Shown piece after piece: positions 63,150-64,000 of a DNA stretch of 64,000 nucleotides. Both the position numbers and the translations under genes were made by a program. The stretch spans positions 186,001-250,000 of the forward strand of contig NZ_JAUNKO010000002.1 in NCBI RefSeq assembly GCF_030532715.1, given 5' to 3'. Positions within the stretch are counted from its first letter, which is position 1, and each line of letters starts with the position of its first letter. The notes beneath the pieces were generated by a model. That model did no database searches. It had not been told where the DNA came from and worked only from the letters and a program-made list of their open reading frames with translations. The stretch is from Corynebacterium sp. GTDB lineage: Bacteria > Actinomycetota > Actinomycetes > Mycobacteriales > Mycobacteriaceae.

Positions 63150-63821
63150 TTAAACGGTGAACATTCCTGCGGTTGGGATGAAATTGCACACGTGCCCTTC
63201 CGTGGACACCCCGCCGATGGCGATGGCGACGACGGTTCCGCGGCCGGTATTGGCAATGCCGCTCACCGTGGCGGGGCCTTCGGCGTTGATGCCTTGGGCG
63301 GTGAGGTGGGTGCTGCCAAAGCGCAGGTTGTGGACGTTCAACCAGTGCACGGTCATGCCACCGTGGTCCGGGTCGGCCGGTCCGGTGCCCAGCGCGGTAA
63401 ACACGAATGCGGATTGCTGCTCGGGTACCCCGGGCATGGGGAGGTCGGCTGGGCCGGGCACTGCGATCATGGTGCCGGTGGCACGGTGCTCGCCTGCAAT
63501 GCAGCGATCGGCGGTGGTGGGCCACAGGAATTGGGAAAACTTTGGCGCGTCCTCAGGGAGGGCGACGCCACCGCCGCTCGAACCTTCAAAAAATGTAATA
63601 GCGGCATCAAGAGTTTCGCGGGCGGGGGCGGGCAGCCACGGAGCGTCGGAAAGCCCACGCAGGTGGTCAAGGGTGCCTTCGGAGGGGCGCCCCAAGTGGT
63701 CGAAGGAGAGGGGAACCGCGAGCGGGTCAGCCGAAGCTGCAGGTGGGGAGGAGAAAATTGGGCAGCAGGCAATGCTCATCGCAGCGAGAACTGCTGCGAG
63801 GCGCTTTACTACGTATCTCAC
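63150..63821 (-). CDS. Secreted Rv1157c-like protein
   Basis: This 223-residue secreted protein is conserved in Mycobacterium and Corynebacterium (Rv1157c-like) and of unknown function. A signal peptide (YVVKRLAAVLAAMSIACC... to about ASA, residue 31) is followed by a domain with FLWPTTADRCI, TGTMIAVPGPADLPMPG, FVFTALGTGPAD and a C-terminal CNFIPTAGMFTV. The start is taken as GTG 63821, which has GGAAGG six bases upstream. A GTG seven codons earlier lacks such a site. It is the first gene of a three-gene operon. Confidence 0.82.
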   Translation of the reverse strand: MRYVVKRLAAVLAAMSIACCPIFSSPPAASADPLAVPLSFDHLGRPSEGTLDHLRGLSDAPWLPAPARETLDAAITFFEGSSGGGVALPEDAPKFSQFLWPTTADRCIAGEHRATGTMIAVPGPADLPMPGVPEQQSAFVFTALGTGPADPDHGGMTVHWLNVHNLRFGSTHLTAQGINAEGPATVSGIANTGRGTVVAIAIGGVSTEGHVCNFIPTAGMFTV

Positions 63822-64000
63822 AAAAACCTTCCCATTAGTCACACGAGTTCACTCTAATGTACTTCCGCCACAAACCTTAGTGCAGTGAACATATAAGCAC
63901 CACCCGCACATGTCGCTATAGAACAAGTCGTACATGCTGTGGGCAGTGTTACGCCAGTATTAAAATATTCGCGTCGCGTGGGGGTAGGGGGGTACATTAA

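Noticed and set aside
1..64000. CRISPR arrays, tRNA and rRNA genes
   Set aside because: No regularly spaced repeats, no cas genes, and no tRNA T-loop or rRNA blocks were noticed. A covariance-model scan would settle this.

Overview
The window looks like a chromosomal segment of a Corynebacterium (Actinobacteria, Mycobacteriales). The pointers are the xseA-xseB/ispH/DUF6542/AI-2E/MetPS/YchF neighbourhood, a DUF4245 protein, a Rv1157c-like secreted protein, a fused OppD-OppF ATPase, a TPP-riboswitch ykoEDC operon, and several -10 boxes placed 6-9 bases before a start codon (leaderless genes). The species cannot be fixed from sequence alone. No rRNA, tRNA or CRISPR array was seen.

Layout. 1-9.9 kb is intact core genome: DUF4245 tail, exonuclease VII (xseB, xseA), ispH, DUF6542 protein, AI-2E-type permease, metS-metP, a SulP transporter and ychF. 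9.9-31.3 kb is an accessory island. It opens with an ApeA-type HEPN defence gene between imperfect direct repeats, followed by an IS3 relic, a two-gene unknown cassette (one gene frameshifted), a broken oxidoreductase/HxlR pair, a leftover 3' end of an acetyl-CoA hydrolase/transferase gene, a VOC protein and a decayed IS21 copy. A DUF3800 gene and about 1.5 kb of nearly empty DNA come next. The centrepiece is a three-gene operon of about 10 kb: SNF2-like helicase with a DUF3883 tail, DUF1156 DNA methyltransferase, and a DUF499 ATPase with an N-terminal Swt1-like HEPN domain. The methyltransferase carries a run of ten G exactly in its AdoMet-binding motif, so it may be phase-variable. The island ends with an intact HTH antitoxin-like gene and a wrecked PIN toxin.

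31.6-64 kb is again mostly intact. It holds a lipoprotein alpha/beta hydrolase, NTF2-like protein, HAD hydrolase, membrane-anchored glycosidase-like protein, YdcF protein, a class III cyclase homologue lacking key residues, ACR3/BASS-like permease, ZIP transporter, Pit phosphate transporter, DUF808 protein, P-type ATPase and panE. Then comes a pair of ABC exporter half-transporters whose nucleotide-binding domains have both lost the ATPase motifs. The window finishes with a DUF4232 lipoprotein, the ykoEDC-kinase operon, an L-lactate permease, an oligopeptide ABC operon, a trypsin-like protease, and the ArsC-family/DUF402/Rv1157c-like group.

Transport dominates the core genes (methionine/alanine, sulfate-type anions, phosphate, metals, thiamine precursors, lactate, peptides). 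The island combines several anti-phage-type genes with much gene decay, while the flanking core genes read cleanly. This argues for real pseudogenes rather than poor sequence quality.
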